A stretch of 33,334 bases of DNA from NCBI GenBank assembly GCA_049999725.1, contig JBNGIS010016990.1:1-33334 (forward strand), given 5' to 3'. A program made the position numbers and the translations under genes. Each line of letters opens with the position of its first letter. Position 1 is the stretch's first letter. The notes under the pieces are model-generated. The model did not search any database and was not told the origin of the DNA. It worked only from the letters and a program-made list of their open reading frames with translations. This DNA comes from Haplomitrium mnioides (lineage: Eukaryota > Marchantiophyta > Haplomitriopsida > Calobryales). Below, piece by piece: positions 32,467-33,334 of the stretch.

Positions 32467-33334
32467 TCACAAAGAATATCGTTTCACCCTCGATCCATTC
32501 ACTCTCGTTTCATACACTTCTCTCGTTAAAGTTTTCAACTCCAATGATCCATTGTCGTAAATCTTTGATGCTACATAGGGTCCCATCCATCTTACATGTA
32601 TCTTCCCCGAGAACCGAAAATAACGACTGTCATATAAAAGCACACAATCCCCTTTAGAAATATTCACCTTCTTAAGCTTGGAATCATAAACTTCTTTTCG
32701 CTTGTTTTGAACTTTTTTGGTTTCAACCAGAGCCTGAACTCTTTCTTCCTCCAGCTTGACCAAATCCATCATTCTCTTCAATAAACTCTCCTCATCCGGC
32801 ATACGTTCCTCTTTAGCGATTCTTATGGATGGCACATCCCACTCCACCAGTACTAAGGAATGAGCTCCATAGACCAAATAAGATGAGGTCTGCTTCGTAG
32901 TCACTTTTTTTGCTATTCTGTATGCTCACAAAGTTGAGTATAGCTTCCTATCCCAATCTGACGAGTATGTTGAACAAATCTTTGTTAATATCTTACATAA
33001 CAATCCATTAACTCTTTCAGTGTGTTCATTCGCTTTTGGGTTGTAGGGAGTTGTCTTCCTGTGTTTAATCATATATGTATCGGTAAGGCACTGGATTACC
33101 TTATTCAGAAAATGAGTCCCCTTGTTACTGATCAGTTCTAAAGGACAATCGAGTCGCGTGATTATGTTCTCAAACAAGAAGTTAGCAACTTCCATTGCTC
33201 CATCTCTTCGAGTAGCTTTTGCTTCCACCCATTTGGTAGCATAATTTGTACACAATAATATATATATGTTTTTGTAATATCTGGACTTTGGTGTAATAGG
33301 TCCTACAAAATCTATACCCCATTTCTCAAATGGA
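32467..33334 (-). pseudogene. Ty3/gypsy integrase, 5' part outside window
   Basis: This is the 3' end of a gypsy pol gene, cut by the window edge. Reading leftwards, WGIDFVGP carries the first catalytic Asp (codon 33310-33312). The second catalytic position lies in ELISNKGTHF, where Asp is replaced by Asn (codon 33124-33126). Glu follows 36 residues later in HTERVNG, giving the expected 35-residue spacing. A TGA at 32926-32928 replaces the Trp of the conserved L-W-A-Y motif; the frame continues after it. The C-terminus has a GPY/F module (SKGDCVLLYD, VRWMGPYVASKIYDNGSLEL) and ends at 32467. The sequence style is that of Tat/Athila chromodomain-less elements. It is inactive through the stop and the D-to-N change. 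Confidence 0.88.

Overview
The window looks like nuclear DNA from a vascular land plant with a large, transposon-filled genome. The evidence is a Ty1/copia element primed by initiator-Met tRNA, a Ty3/gypsy integrase, a plant-type LINE, AT-rich spacers, (GA)n microsatellites and a 100-N scaffold gap. A gymnosperm is my guess and is inference only. I found no intact host gene, rRNA, tRNA or CRISPR array. Every recognisable coding stretch is a decayed transposable-element gene.

Layout. Positions 1-1490 are AT-rich with weak coding traces. A degenerate tandem array (A) fills 1495-2445. A broken plus-strand gene of the DUF7869-like transposon type lies at 2556-3405. A second degenerate array (B) covers 4341-5010, followed by a (GA)n tract and the gap. 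From 5743 to 8690 there is a 3 kb array of short words arranged in two ~1.3 kb higher-order units. A minus-strand LINE remnant (endonuclease, reverse transcriptase, Cys motif) runs from about 11655 down to 8690, directly into that array. A small minus-strand coiled-coil/gag-like relic and a ~22-bp repeat array occupy 11980-12866.

The best-defined feature is a complete 6051-bp copia element at 15110-21160 on the minus strand. It has 223-bp LTRs, a 5-bp target duplication (attgg), a primer binding site, a polypurine tract and all domains (gag, protease, integrase, RT, RNase H). The polyprotein carries two stops, a frameshift and a lost integrase catalytic glutamate. Its LTRs end TA...CA instead of TG...CA. 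Its leader before gag is unusually long (~1.4 kb) and contains four consecutive perfect hairpins.

Further right, array C (22470-24181) is interrupted by a 415-bp solo LTR (24187-24601). That LTR has a TATA box and a 5-bp duplication (aagac), and it also ends TA...CA. From about 25103 to the right edge the sequence appears to be Ty3/gypsy material on the minus strand. It comprises the 3' end of an integrase (32467-33334), a polypurine tract, a probable 2.5 kb LTR (29888-32429), a ~850-base leader, a decayed coiled-coil ORF (29033-26817) and a GC-richer segment (25103-26819) that may be another LTR. How these gypsy parts belong together is not settled by the window. The genes form no pathway; together they record successive insertions and decay.
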